From: Xiphias gladius
Lineage: Eukaryota; Chordata; Actinopteri; Istiophoriformes; Xiphiidae
DNA: 64,000 bases
Assembly (NCBI RefSeq): GCF_016859285.1
Contig: NC_053408.1
Span: 9,020,213-9,084,212 of the forward strand
Direction: 5' to 3'
Part shown: in pieces, positions 50,926 to 63,000 of the stretch
Layout of the letters: each line of letters opens with the position of its first letter
Position numbering within the stretch: the stretch's first letter is position 1
Notes under the pieces: generated by a model
Databases searched by the model: none
Told to the model about the DNA's origin: nothing
What the model saw: only the letters and a program-made list of their open reading frames with translations
Program-made: the position numbers and the translations under genes

Positions 50926-53900
50926 GTCTGTTGTTGCTTTCAAACTCTCCCTCTGTAGTCTCTGCACTGATTCAGGAGGTTTAAGCAGCTCCTGGCTGAC
51001 AGGCGGTCATTGAGGGAGAGGAGCAGACATGCGCACTGCTTAGGCCAAGGCTAGAGACCTGACAACTGCCTGCATGTGGCAACAGAGCTGCTGTATGAAG
51101 AGCGTAAATGCCTGAGACTGGCTCGTGTTTGTCTCTTTATGGTTACTGGATTCTAACCACATCCAATATTGGCATCTGTAGCCAACACGAGTAAACAAAC
51201 CTCTGGGAGAGGCAGAATTGTCTAAGAATAGTAATCAACAGATAATCCTTCCTCATTCCCACTTCTCCATGCTGCAGCATGAATGTAAAGTTTCTACCTT
51301 CTTCGCGTGTGGAGTGGTTTGTTTTCCATTTCGCTGGTGTAAGCTGGGGCTCTTGAGAGCTCTTTTCGGACAAAAACAGATGGAGCTGACTGGTGTTAGC
51401 TGTAAACCAATTAACAAAGCAGGATTAGGTGGCGTGCCCATGTTGTGACTTCTTGCCTCCTGAGTTTCACTGTAACTATTTGATAACATACTTATGGATT
51501 TTTTTTTTTTTTAGAAACCTTCTGTATATAAAAAATGTAACTTATCTTTTAGTTTCTCTAAAATCCATCACTTTTAAAAACAGCTAGCAGGGCATTTTGA
51601 TGGTAAAGGATGGCATTTTATGGTACTTGCTGAATAATATTGAAACCAAGTAAATCTATGTCTCACTTTTCATTTTGACAGCACCAACTGAAATATATTT
51701 AATTCATAAAGTAGTATAGCTAATACAGAGGCTCATTTACTTGACTTTTTGCATCATTACACGTCTAGGCTACATAAATCAGCACAATACATAATAGGCC
51801 GTGAGTGTGAGATAGATGAATTCAGTTTTATAAATACAGTAAATACGAGGCAATCATTGCTGGTGAGACATTTGTGCTGACTTTAGCCAGAGATCAAAGC
51901 TGGTTTTAAACACCTCGAGGCTTCCTGAGTTTCTAATGTTTGTGGGAATGGAATTCCACTTACCCACTACTTTAACCAAGAGAGCAGATTGACCAAAGGC
52001 TGTCTTTCTGAACTGCAGTAACCAGTCGCCCCTAGTAGTCTAAAAGGAGGGAGTGCGAGTTTATGATAGAAATACTTGTTCTAATTTACACACCCATAAT
52101 GAATATGGTCTGTGAATGTATTGTTTATTACATCATGAACAAATGATTCTCAATCAGCTAATTATTTGGAGAAATAGTTCCGTATTTCGTGTAACCATAA
52201 CTACAACACACGGAATCTAGTTCACAGAAAAATGCCTCCTGCTGAAAACATAATCAAACGCATGTTGCCTTAGTAGAGCCAAACATCTGTAAACTGTAAC
52301 ACTAGTGCTGAAAAAATGAAAAATTACTTTCAGTTTCCTCTTTTATCTAGATAATTGAAGCACAGGGATTCAGATAGCAGCATGATGCACAATGTAAGGT
52401 CACAGCCGGGGCAGCCAAAGAGCCACGTGATACTGTAAGCTCGCTAAATATTTCTGGTTTCCAGGAGACATTCTCCTTTGGCCGACTCATAAATGAAAGA
52501 GCTTGGAATGTTATCTTTGCATGAAATAAGCATTTTTAAAGTCTTGTACACAGAAAAGGGACACAAAATCGTCATTAGTGAATTCCTTATACTGTATATC
52601 ATGATGCCACAACCCGCTTCTTGCTCCTCTTGTGTTGGTATGACAGATAGGCTCCAGTCAGCCCAAACATCAGCTTAAGTGATCAGACTATTTTAAGAAT
52701 GCCTGGAAAGTCCGAGAAAAAAATACAGTACTTTTAATCACTCAACTATGGACCAGTCTCTGTCATCTGCAGCCTCCATTACAGATGGAGGCTCTAGGAG
52801 CTTGGTCCGCACTTGCGCTGCTTTCTCTACTTTCTAAAACAAGTCTCTGTGAGCAGGTGGTTTCGGAACTGACCATTTCTATCGTCTCTCGAATAGATTG
52901 TGTTCTCTGTTATGCATTAATACAGGAACCTCTGATCCCTGTGCACAAGTGAGAGGATGATCTGCTGGAAACCGTGTGCCGACCACCACTTTAGGCCCTT
53001 TTCCACATACAGTTAAAATGTATGAAATGAAGTCTCTTCTTGTTGATCGGCCAAATTGATGCCCTAACTGGGAATATTATCCCAGCCCACTTTATTGCAG
53101 CTGTCTTTTTCTTTATTTGTAAAATAAAGTGAATGTGAACTATAAGAAGTTACTGAGAAAACTAGAGCTGAAAGAGAACAGAAGAGAGAAAGAAAATGAT
53201 TCAACAGCTATTTAATAACTGATAAATCTTATAAGATATTTATCGAGCAAAAAAGTCAATAATTTCCTAGTTACAGCTTCTCAAATGTGATGATTTGCTG
53301 CTTTTCAAAGTTTTATATCGTGGTCCATTGAATACTTTTCGGTTTTGTACCGTTGGTCGTACAAAACAACCAATTTGAAGACATCATCTTGGGCTGAGGG
53401 ATATATTTCACTGTTCTGACATTTTGTAGACTGTACAATCATTTGTCAAGAAAGAAATTGTCAGATTAACTGAGAATGAAAATAATACGGTAACTGAACC
53501 TGAATTCAGCCCATTCTGTGTGTGTCTACAGTCTAGAAAGGTAAATAAAATATTCATCTAACATAGTCTCAGGAATCAATGAGACACCCAGTGATAAATA
53601 ACAATACAAAACTGCATAGTTTCTTGTGTATAAGCTTTAATTGAAAAAACCTTTTTATACTATCAAAAGTAATAAATAAGTTATTGCAAGTATCTCAATG
53701 GAGACAAATAAAGGTCAAATGGTGTATAAAGATGGATTGATTTCATCTCCAAATATCAACTTCAGCCCAGTGCAGTTCATAGAGAGAGGACAAAGTGGAG
53801 GCCACAGGGTGTGGTCACTAGCAGGGCTTAAAAACACAAGCAAGGAGGATGCCATCTTTACACACGTATGTCTTCTCTTCTTCTTGTACAGCATTGTGAT

Positions 53901-54016
53901 GTCTTCAAGTATTATGCTTTCTCCTCTCTCAGGCACACGAAAGCATCCAACTGAAGTAGTTAAAGGCACACAGCATGCAGTCTATAGCTGGGGAAATATC
54001 ATTTATGATGTCCTTT
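50926..54016. other. Gap between the ppa1 start and the lrrc20 stop
   Basis: The part next to 50925 is the ppa1 5' UTR and promoter; its extent is unknown. The rest has no recognisable exon. In human, NPFFR1 lies between PPA1 and LRRC20; no seven-helix receptor sequence is seen here. A minus-strand ATTAAA at about 53641-53636 could end the lrrc20 transcript. Confidence 0.5.
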
Positions 54017-55058
54017 TTAGGTCTCTGCTGAGAACAAAATGTCAAATTTGTGGGGAGACTGCAGAGCAGACCTAGTGTTTGAGTCCAAAGGGTTTGACTT
54101 CATGTTTAGCCACTTCAGTGCTGGCATGACAGACAACTTCTCCAGTGGAATTTCTGTAGAAAAAAAAAAATACAAAACACAGCATTAACTAAAGCTTAAA
54201 ATACACAACTCTTCCTCTGGCACATCTGATATGCATTAATATGTTATTATTACCAGTGATGCTATTTCCCTCCAGGTTAATCCTCTCCAGTGTGCCTATC
54301 TCAGTAAGCTTGTCAGGGAAGATGGAGAAGCTGTTATTAGCCAGATTGATGCTGGTCAAATGCTCCATTTCTCCCACGGCATCAGGCAGTTTGGTGAGAA
54401 CATTGCCTTGCAGGTCCAGTTCTGCAAGGTAATTCAAGACACGAGTAAGTCGAGGGGTCGCTCGTCTGTTCTTCCTTCACGGCATAAAGACATTCTGTCA
54501 ACGTTCTGCGAGGTGAACAGTGCACAACTACACAATCTCTCTTCCATGAAGCAAATAGCTGCGGTGTTCCATTACCTCTCAGCTGAGTGAAGGTGGAAAA
54601 GAACTTGCTGGAAATAGCCTTCATCTCATTGTCAGCCAATGTGATAACGCGGATGTTTTCTGAGACACTCCTCAGGACCTTGAACACACCGTCTGGGAAA
54701 GAAATAAGCTTGCAGTTTGACAGATCTGCGGAGAAGAAGAACACAATTATGAGATTATCAAGCATTAACAAAGCAGTTTAATGCTGAATATGTAGATTTA
54801 ACAAAACACTTTGGGCTATAAAGTTATGGTTACTTGAGCAAACAAATTTAAGTGTCTGTCACCATCTGCTGGTGAAATATGAAATAGCATCAACTAGAAT
54901 ATTTAATCAGAGCAGTTTATTCCCATGTTAGGGAACTGCAGAGCGAGGAGTGAGAGACAAAGAGAAAGATGTGTGAAGGGAGTCTTACCCAAACTATCTT
55001 TCCCCTCCTCTACAGTGGCATTAATCCTCCGAGCCACATTTGCAACTGCCTCAGCCAT
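54017..55058 (-). CDS. lrrc20: Leucine-rich repeat containing 20 (LRRC20), complete coding region in four exons
   Basis: Small intracellular leucine-rich-repeat protein of poorly known function. Exons: 55058-54989 (this exon begins at acceptor-defined 55077), 54725-54576, 54421-54254, 54153-54017 (TAA). Total 525 nt, 174 aa. It begins MAEAVANVARRINATVEEGK, matching the human N-terminus from its second Met; the exon is open upstream of this ATG, so a slightly longer start encoded partly by an earlier exon cannot be excluded. LRR units are visible as LISFPDGVFKVL, IRVITLADNEMKAI, LDLQGNVLTKLPDAV, LTSINLANNSFSIFPDKL, LERINLEGNSIT and LKWLNMKSNPL. The C-terminal HKFDILFSAET corresponds to the human KFDMLMSPE end. 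All introns are phase 1 GT-AG. A Tc1 fossil lies in the intron upstream of the ATG exon. Confidence 0.94.
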
Positions 55059-55565
55059 TTCTCTGTGGTAACTGTCCCTAAGGGAGATGATACAACATTA
55101 AACTTACACATTGTTTTTTAAGTGAGATGTAGGACAGCCAAATATTACAGTAAGAAATAATGACAGTATATTATAACAAATGTATTCCGCTTCATGCACT
55201 TACCACACTGCTGCACTGAGTCAAAAATAACTTTTGTTATATTATGCACATCATAAGTGACAGAACTAAACATTTATTGGCAACTGACAAGGGAGGACCA
55301 ACTATAAGTCAAATTCCCTGACTCTAAAACTGAGTTCCTATTTTCTGTAAATTTAGACACCTTGTGGAAGAAATACTCAAATCATTCAGTGAGTGGCAAT
55401 ATAAAAAACAGAAATACTCATTCTGACCCTTCATAAAATTATGAGGATTTTAAAGTAAACCAAATAAAAGCACGCTCAAGCACTCAAGCATAAGTTGTAA
55501 AAGTAGCAAAGATACTCATTTTGAAGAAAAGCCCTCCACTTTCAGATCAATTGGGGGAACATTTT

Positions 55566-56881
55566 CAGTGCATTCAGAAAGTATTCAGACCCCTTCACTT
55601 TTTTCAGTCATGTTGCCCCTTATACTAAAATAATTTTTCCTCTCGTCAGTCTACACTCAATACCCAATAATGACAAAGTGATTTTTGCAAATTTATGAAA
55701 AAGTAACAAGTGAAATATCACATTGACTTATGTAAGACCTTCTTCTCTGTACTTAGTTGAAGCACCTTTGGCAGTGATCACAGCCTTGAGTCTTCTCGGG
55801 TATGACGCTACAGGCTTTGCACACCTGGATTTGGGGATTTTCTCACATTCTTCACTGCAGATTCTCCAGTACGGCGAGACAGCCATTTTCAGGTCTCCCA
55901 AGAGATGTTCAATTAGGTTCAAGTCAGGGCTCTGGCTGGGCCACTCAAAGACATTCACAGAGTTGTCCCTAAGCCACTCATGAGTTGTCTTGGTTGTGAG
56001 ATAAGGGTCACTGTCCCGTTGGAAGGTGAACCTTTGGCCTAGTCTTGAGGTCCTGAGCACTCTGGACCACGTTTTCATTAAGGATCACTCTGTGCTCTGA
56101 CCGCTCTCCCTGTCCCTGCGGCTGAAAAACAACCCCCACCGCATGATGATGCCACCACCGTGCTTCACTGTTGCGATGGTATTGTGCATGTGATGAGCAG
56201 TGCCTGGTTTCCTTCAGACATGACCCTCAGAATGAGGCCAAAAGGTTCCATCGTGGTTTCATCAGACCAGAGAATCTTCTTTCTCAATGTCTGAGAGTCT
56301 TTTAGGTGCTTTTTTTTTTTTTTTTTTTTTTTTTGCAAACTCTAAGCAGGCTTTCATGTGTCTTTCACAAAGGAGAGGCTTCCACCTGGCCACGCTGCCA
56401 TAAAGCCCAGTTCGGTGGAGTGCTGCAGTGATGGTTGTCCTTCTGGAGGTTTCTCCCATCTCCACACAGGATCTCTGGAGCTCAGCCAGAATGACCAAAG
56501 GCTTTTTGGTCATCCCTCTTACCAAGGCCGTTTTGCCCCAATCGCTCAGTGTTGCCGGACAGCCATCTCTCAGGAGAGTCCCAGTTGCTCCAAACCTCTT
56601 CCACTGACGAATTATGGAGGCCACTGTGGTCTTGGGAACCTTCAATGCAGCAGAAATGTTTTTGTAGCCCTCCTCAGATCTGTGCCTCTACACAATCCTG
56701 TCTCTAAATTTGAAAAAAAATGTCTAAAATTCTTTGTTATTTTGAATTTGTCATTATGGGTTATTGAGTGTACATTGATGAGGGGAGGGGGAATGAATTT
56801 AAATGGATTTTAGCATAAGGCTGCAACATGACAAAAATGTTAAAAAACTTGAAGGGGTCTGAATACCTTCTGAATGCACTG
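55566..56881 (-). mobile_element. Tc1/mariner-family DNA transposon, degenerate
   Basis: The ends form 30-bp terminal inverted repeats with a single mismatch: CAGTGCATTCAGAAAGTATT... at 55566-55595 and its complement at 56852-56881. Between them lies a minus-strand transposase remnant. A TA follows the right end at 56882-56883; the left flank is TT, so the expected TA duplication has probably decayed on one side. Length is about 1.3 kb, typical of fish Tc1 elements. The element sits in the lrrc20 intron upstream of the ATG exon, on the lrrc20 strand. Confidence 0.92.
55728..56645 (-). pseudogene. Tc1-like transposase pseudogene
   Basis: The N-terminal part (56645 to about 56262) encodes a helix-turn-helix region resembling Tc1 transposase (VPKTTVASIIRQWKRFG, RRTTITAALHRTGLYG). 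The C-terminal part (56078-55728) carries FEWPSQSPDLNLIEHLLGDL, which contains the last acidic catalytic residue of the DD34E triad. A homopolymer run (A on the coding strand, 56310-56334) and stop codons after 56262 break the frame. No intact protein can be made. Confidence 0.88.
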
Positions 56882-57296
56882 TAGTTGGGGCTCTAAACCG
56901 GTTGAGTCCCTGAAACACGCTTCTCCTTATTCTCTCCTTAGTCACTAGAGTCGTTATTAAAATGTAGTAAAGCCTCAAAATGGAAATAGCAACATAAAAC
57001 GGGAGTACGCTACCTCAATCTTGTATATTCGCGGTCGTTACTTTCCACTTCTGGATAACCCAAAAGTTGAAACCGCTGCTCTACTGAACTGGACCTGTTT
57101 GCTATTGAAAATCACATTTCCTTCCAAATATACATATAATATTACACACAGACACAGACACACACACACACAAAAAAGCTCTAGGCCTACTGAACCACAA
57201 CCCTGCACCGTCGGACTAACAAATGCAGCCTGTTGAGCTATAGATAGCCATTATTTCATTAGTGTTTCATTAAAACCACGCCAAGAAGCCACTTAC

Positions 57297-57380
57297 CCAG
57301 ACTAGAAACTACTGTCACGGAGCCTAGCAGCTGCCAGCGTTGGCCAACGGTAGCTACACCAGCTCGACCGCAGTCTAATT
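57297..57380 (-). promoter_or_regulatory. lrrc20: Probable non-coding first exon/promoter of lrrc20
   Basis: A consensus minus-strand donor (GTAAGT, read from 57296 down) ends an exon at 57297. It is the nearest strong donor upstream of the lrrc20 ATG exon, whose acceptor is at 55078-55079. The sequence above it is relatively GC-rich (about 57300-57380). The 5' boundary is an estimate. Confidence 0.4.
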
Positions 57381-57879
57381 TGGTGAGTGTGTATTTTTAG
57401 CCCCGGGAGAGGGCAATTCGTCTAAAATGTTCCGATATCCATTGGAAAAGTGACACCCACTGGTACCACCTTACATGGTAAACATACTATGTAAAAAGCC
57501 CGTTGCCGCTTGGCGAAATGAATTAGCACGGTTAGCATGAGGCTGCTAGCCAACAGCCGACTGGGAAACATATTGAGTGTCAGTCCTGCGCTTTAAAGTC
57601 GCAGACGATGGAGTTCAACAAACAGACGAACAAACAAACAATAACTTCACATATTAAAAAGCATTACTAATTATTATTAAGGGAATACGTTTCAGTCGGT
57701 CAGTATTGGGTGTCGACATGTTAATTTTTAAAACCATGTTCAGGAGTTTTACATCTAAATTCTGCTTTTTAAAACGAGAATATATTGTACCGAGGCTTGG
57801 CCCCTTAAAAAGATTTGTAGAAAAGCAATAAGCAATATCTCACATATATTTTATGGCTGCAGCTATTCACATAATCGAT

Positions 57880-58600
57880 CATGACTGCAACTAACGACTA
57901 TTTTCATTATCGGTTAGTCTGCAGATTCTTTTTTTTTTTTTTTTTTTTTGATTAATCAAGTAATCATTAGTCTATTAAATGTTCAAAAAAGTGAAAACAT
58001 GCCTTTTACAATTTCCCAGAGACACAGGTGACGTCTGTCGAAATGTCTTGTTTTGTCTGACCAACAGTCTCAACACAAAGATATTCAAATAACATTTATA
58101 CTGTATGTGACTTACAAAAGCAGAAAATCCTCACATCTGACAGGCTGAAACAAGAGAATGACATTTTTCATTATCTTTGCTTGAAAAATGATTCAAACAA
58201 TTATAAAATTCTCAAAATATTTACCGATGAGTTTTTCTGTCGATCGACTAATCAGTTAATCAACTTTCAGTCCTATAAACAATTGATCTGCCATTATTTC
58301 CTCGATTAACCGTTTAGTCTATAAAACATCAGAAAACAGTGAAAAGTGCTCATCACAATTTCCCAAAGCTCAAGGTGATGTCCTCAGAAGTCATGTTTTG
58401 TCCAAGCAATAGTCCAAAACCGAGAGAGATTTACTTTACTATCATGTTAAAATAAGGAAAACCAACAAATGATCACTTTTGAGAAGTCGGAACGATTAAA
58501 TATTTTGCATTTTTGCTTGAAAAACAATTTAAACGATGAATCGATTATCAAAATGATACTGATTGAATCTTCTTATGATCCACTAATCATTGCAGCACTA
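57880..58600 (+). repeat. Two tandem copies of the same interspersed repeat family
   Basis: Copy one (about 57880-58240) has CGGTTAGTCTGCAGATTC, TTTCCCAGAGACACAGGTGACGTC, TTTTGTCTGACCAACAGTCT and CACAAAGATATTCAAATAAC. Copy two (about 58245-58600) repeats the order with TTTCCCAAAGCTCAAGGTGATGTC and TTTTGTCCAAGCAATAGTCC, then ends in a CGATGAATCGATTATCAAAATGAT-type block. Confidence 0.6.
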
Positions 58601-58666
58601 ATATATTGTGAATTATAATTTTTTTAAAAATTAAATATTTGCCTAAAGCTGACATTGTTGTCTTAC

Positions 58667-58855
58667 CTCTGAGTCCTGGTCCACTATTCCCAGTTTGACC
58701 ACTGCCATGGTCATGACTCTGGCAAAATCCTGGTCAGTCAGTGTATTTTCAAAGGATTTGAATACAATGAGCCCCTCTGGCTTCAGAAGAATAGAACTTA
58801 GTTGAGCATTGTTACAACTAGCAGCCACTTCGCAGTAATTGCTGGATATTCCTCT
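58667..58855 (-). other. Unassigned exon-like open frame between lrrc20 and nodal
   Basis: On the minus strand an open frame of about 70 codons runs into a consensus donor (GTAAGA, just below 58667). A possible acceptor (TATAG) precedes 58855. The translation is of normal complexity (for example ASCNNAQLSSILLKPEGLIV and ARVMTMAVVKLGIVDQDSE), unlike the low-complexity noise nearby. I do not recognise the family. Joined to the lrrc20 ATG exon it would end at a stop soon after, so it could be an alternative 5' exon with an upstream ORF, a relic exon, or chance. Confidence 0.3.
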
Positions 58856-60041
58856 ACTATACAGAGCTTTTATTTTGAATTAGTGAACATCAGTGGAATT
58901 TGTCTATGATTCACTGTGGGGGCGACTGAAACAGTGCGAAACTAGAAAAGTCTGCCTCTTTTGGTATGCACTTTCTTTTGTATCACACACAGTAGTTCCA
59001 GGTAAATATGCCAGTGATCCATGCAGGGACATACAGTATATTGTTGTGTATATGTTTTCAGGTATGTTGCATTTATATTGTTTCATGGTAGCATAAAACA
59101 AACCAGAAAGCTCAGAGAAAGCTATGCAATTAGACTGGGTATCGCATATCAAAACAATCCTTTTTCCATACCTTACTTCAAGAAGTGAAGCTAAAGTTCT
59201 CGAATGTTAAATGTTGTCAAAACGCCAGCCGGCAAGAACTAAATAAAATGATTTAAATCAGGAAATAGCTGATCAAAGAATGAGTGAACAAGATTGCAAA
59301 TTAGCACAAACAATCAATGCCATCTTTTGGTACAAGACAGCTTTTGATACTTCCTGCTGGGGACATACTTTGATCAGCAACAAAAAAGCAGGCTAAGGTT
59401 TGATATTGAGCCCTTGTGCTGAAAATAAGCTTGGACAGTATGCTTGCAATTAAACTGGTTAAGTTGTATAAAGTATAGGCCCACTATTATATAACTTTCC
59501 TACGCCCACATGCCAAAAAAAGCACAGTATATGTAATAAAACATAACAAAATACATACTCCGTGTGCAAAATGTACATAAATACACATTTTGTTTAATAT
59601 TTACAATAAATATACATTAATTTACAGTTACACAAATGGTAGTGTACAATAAAAGAGTGCTGGAATATTCAATGACGTTGCCATTTTGTGTTTACATTGA
59701 TGAAATTGATAAGTTAAGGAGAATAAACTTTTACATTACACCGTAACAAATGCACACAGCTGGAGGGCTCGATGCTGCAGTATTGTTGAATTTGTGTTTC
59801 AGCACATCTTAAAACCACAGTGTCCTCCTTACAAACCAGAGCTCGCATCACAAATTAAAGTTGTGTCTCAGCATATAGATCAGCTACAATCCTACAGTGT
59901 GCAGTGACAAATATCAAAGAGCTTTTTCCCTCTGGCTAAGTGTTTTCTTTTGTGTCTCCGAAGGCGGTTGCTTCTGTACAGCATTTTTGTGCTGTTATGC
60001 CGCTCAGCAACACAGGTCATGCTTGGAGGCGGTCGCAGCTG

Positions 60042-63000
60042 TCACTGGCAGCCACACTCATCTACAATCATGTCTTCGTGATGTCGAAGGAGCATTTCTC
60101 CGTTCTCGTAGTACAGCATGCTTAGTGGGCTCATTTTGGTCGGGGCACAGCAGGGCGATGCCACTCGGTCAGGGTGGTAATGTTTCAGTAAACTCTGGAA
60201 AAGGAAGAGGCAAAACCGTGTAATTAATAAGTTCGATTAATCAACTAAGGAATTATCAATTAAGTTTTATGTCAGTGAATGTTTTTGTGAGAACTACTAA
60301 TACCATTTGGAGTTTATTTGTCTATAAAAGATCAGAAAATAGTAAAACAAACAGACAAAAAAAAAAACTCCTGTTATAATTTTCCACAACCCAAGGTGAT
60401 TAATTTAAATTTTCAAGCATTATACTGTTTTCCTGTCATGTCAGATTTCCCAGCAGCGAAGGTCACTATTACAAATACTCCACTATCTGTATTATAAACA
60501 CAGACGGTCATGTAGGGATCTGTCGTTTCATGTCCCAAAGGGGGAAAGTGTCTCAACAGAAGAAAGCACATAAGGATGTATTTTAAATCATAAGTACCAT
60601 ACAGATAGATAGATAGATAGATAGTAATACTCACCTGCATGTACGCATGATTTGTTGGATTGAGGTCTTCTCCCAGAGGACCAGGGCAGGAACCTTCACA
60701 TCGGTAGGCGTTATACCTTTTTGGAAAGATGATCCAGGACCCCCAGCCTATTTGATTAAAGTCTACATGCAGGTCGACTCTGCGACAGAGAGACTTTTCA
60801 CTCCCCCTCTTGGACACCTGCAGGCCTCTCGCTGTTTGTTCTCTCTGGCCCCGTTTGCTCCTGCGCCGCTTTGGCCAGCGAGCGTTTTTGATTTCAGCAG
60901 GGGACAAGAACTTGGATTGCTCAGCTGTATGAAGTAAGCTTGCTTTGGCCTTTGACTTTTCATCCGAGCCAGTGTGTGAAAAGATGACCAGCAAGGCTCG
61001 GTCACTCACATCCTGCTCTCTCCTCGGGCCCGCCTCATACACAGGCTGATCAGGAAGCGGCAGATCTCTCTTTGTCTTTACCACTTTCCTTCTTCTTGAC
61101 ACTCTTTTGTGTCGAATTCTCGCTGTTGTTTTTTGTTTGAGCCAGTTTAAGAGAGGACTTGTCATGTTGAAAACTTTCCAGTTTTGCGATGAAGTGACCA
61201 GTGCTGATTCAGTGAGAAGCCCGACCAGCTGCTGTTCTTGGCAGCTCTTGTGCGTTTGGCACGCCTGGCCCTGCTGGTGATAGACCTCCACAGAGATGTT
61301 GTGAGCACTCGGTGTCCGAGGAAGCCTGATTCTCAGCTCTGCTGCCTGGATCTGTTTGTCAGCCAGCAGGGTGTGGAGGTCAAAGGTGGCAGCCCAGCGC
61401 CTGTTTCTGTACATCAAACCTAATGAAGTGAAAAGAGAGATTAGCGCCATCGGGGTTCATACTTTATCACACAGTTTATCATTAATGGACATTATGGTAA
61501 AATCAGGAGAAATGTCAAAATCAAGACTAGTGTGTTACACATTCATATGGCAAGGCATGAATGTGCCAGTGAGCTTTCCAGGGGGAAACAGAAGCCACCT
61601 GTTGAAGAAAAAAAAATGCAACACATGCAACATGTTGAAAGTGTTGTACTAAAATAAATGTTACCTGTTAAATGCTAGATTGAAGTTTTATGTAAATTGC
61701 TGTCATCTCTCCTACAATGATTTGAGATTGGCTATTGGAAACAGTATTTAGTCATAAATCAGGACATATACTACTAAAGCAATATAGTTTGTATTTCTGT
61801 CTCTACAGCAAGCATTACATTAGTCTAAACTGGTGGACAGTGGGAGTAATATGGGGTGATATTACAATGTATATCCTGAGAAGATATCATGAGATGATAG
61901 AAACTGTTTGTGCCAATGTAGATGTGTTTTTAATGTTACATTTTAAGTGACGTTTTCACCAGGCCTGTGGCACGGTCGTCTACACCATGGTAGAAAATGG
62001 TATCTGTGTCGCCTCAGCAATACTTGGTGGTATTGTAGTGGAACAGGAAAAATCTGTATTGTATATTGCTGAAACGGAACCATGGAAATTTCAGTTAACG
62101 TATATCAGAAAAGGGTAGCTATTGTGCATCCCTATTCCAGAAATAAGATATCTGTTTAAAATAACTATTCGCCGTGTTGGCATCCCTTTAATATTTCTAT
62201 CAGCTGCAATTTTGGGGGGAATTACAGTTATATTTATGTTACTTGTAGGTTCAATCCCTTCTTTTTGTTTTGAAAAGTGCGTTGTAGGGAATATAATAGA
62301 TGCAAAATATAATTTCGTTTGATAACTTCTACTCCAGCTTCAAGATGAATGCTTGTATTGACAGAGCTTTCAGCAAATCAAAGCTGCATGTAAGGCCTCT
62401 GAAAAATAATCCAGTCATTGTTCCAGTGTAGGTCAACATGTGCTTTGCCCACATCTGTAATGGGGGGGGGGGGGTGTCATTGTGATTCAATGAACAGGTG
62501 TGGTTCAAATTAATCTAAAGGATTAAAGCATTTTAAACATTTATTGTCCAGTGCATTAGCCTATTAAGATGGACCGTTGATCAAAAGTGCAGACCTTCCT
62601 CGCTATTAATCCACTCAAACCACACACTGAGCCGAAACCAATCATTTAACACATCTCTGCCTGTCCCGGCTTCTGCATATCCTCAGTCAGACAAATAGGT
62701 AATAACTCTAACACCTAGCAGCGATGTGAAATTGGATTCAGCAGCGGGGAGGGCTGTCCTCTGTTGGCTGCTTGTGCCACCATTAAATCCCGAGCTCTAA
62801 TCTAATCAAGCCAAGTGTGAAAAAGAACTGAGGGAAGTTGTTGATTTGACTTAACAAGGGATTTGTATAGGGGGATGTCTGGCGAGGTATCTAATCAACA
62901 TCACCTATTTAAGAAAAAAGAGGTTTGCTTTGAGAATTAGACAGAAAAGCGGCCTTTTCACACGCTGATCCCTGCGTGGTAATTCAGCCCCTGAGCCGGG

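Larger units (their letters stand above)
57381..60041. other. Gap between the lrrc20 5' exon and the nodal stop
   Basis: Contains the tandem repeats at 57880-58600, the unassigned exon-like frame at 58667-58855 and the presumed nodal 3' UTR next to 60042. EIF4EBP2, which lies between LRRC20 and NODAL in human, is not seen. Confidence 0.5.

Noticed and set aside
53698-54075. 125-codon plus-strand frame
   Set aside because: It overlaps the lrrc20 3' end on the opposite strand and has no family similarity.
60413-61450. 345-codon minus-strand open frame taken as a single protein
   Set aside because: It is nodal exon 2 (61419-60635) read through its donor into intron; the residues after HAYMQ are intronic and the true third exon is at 60194-60042.
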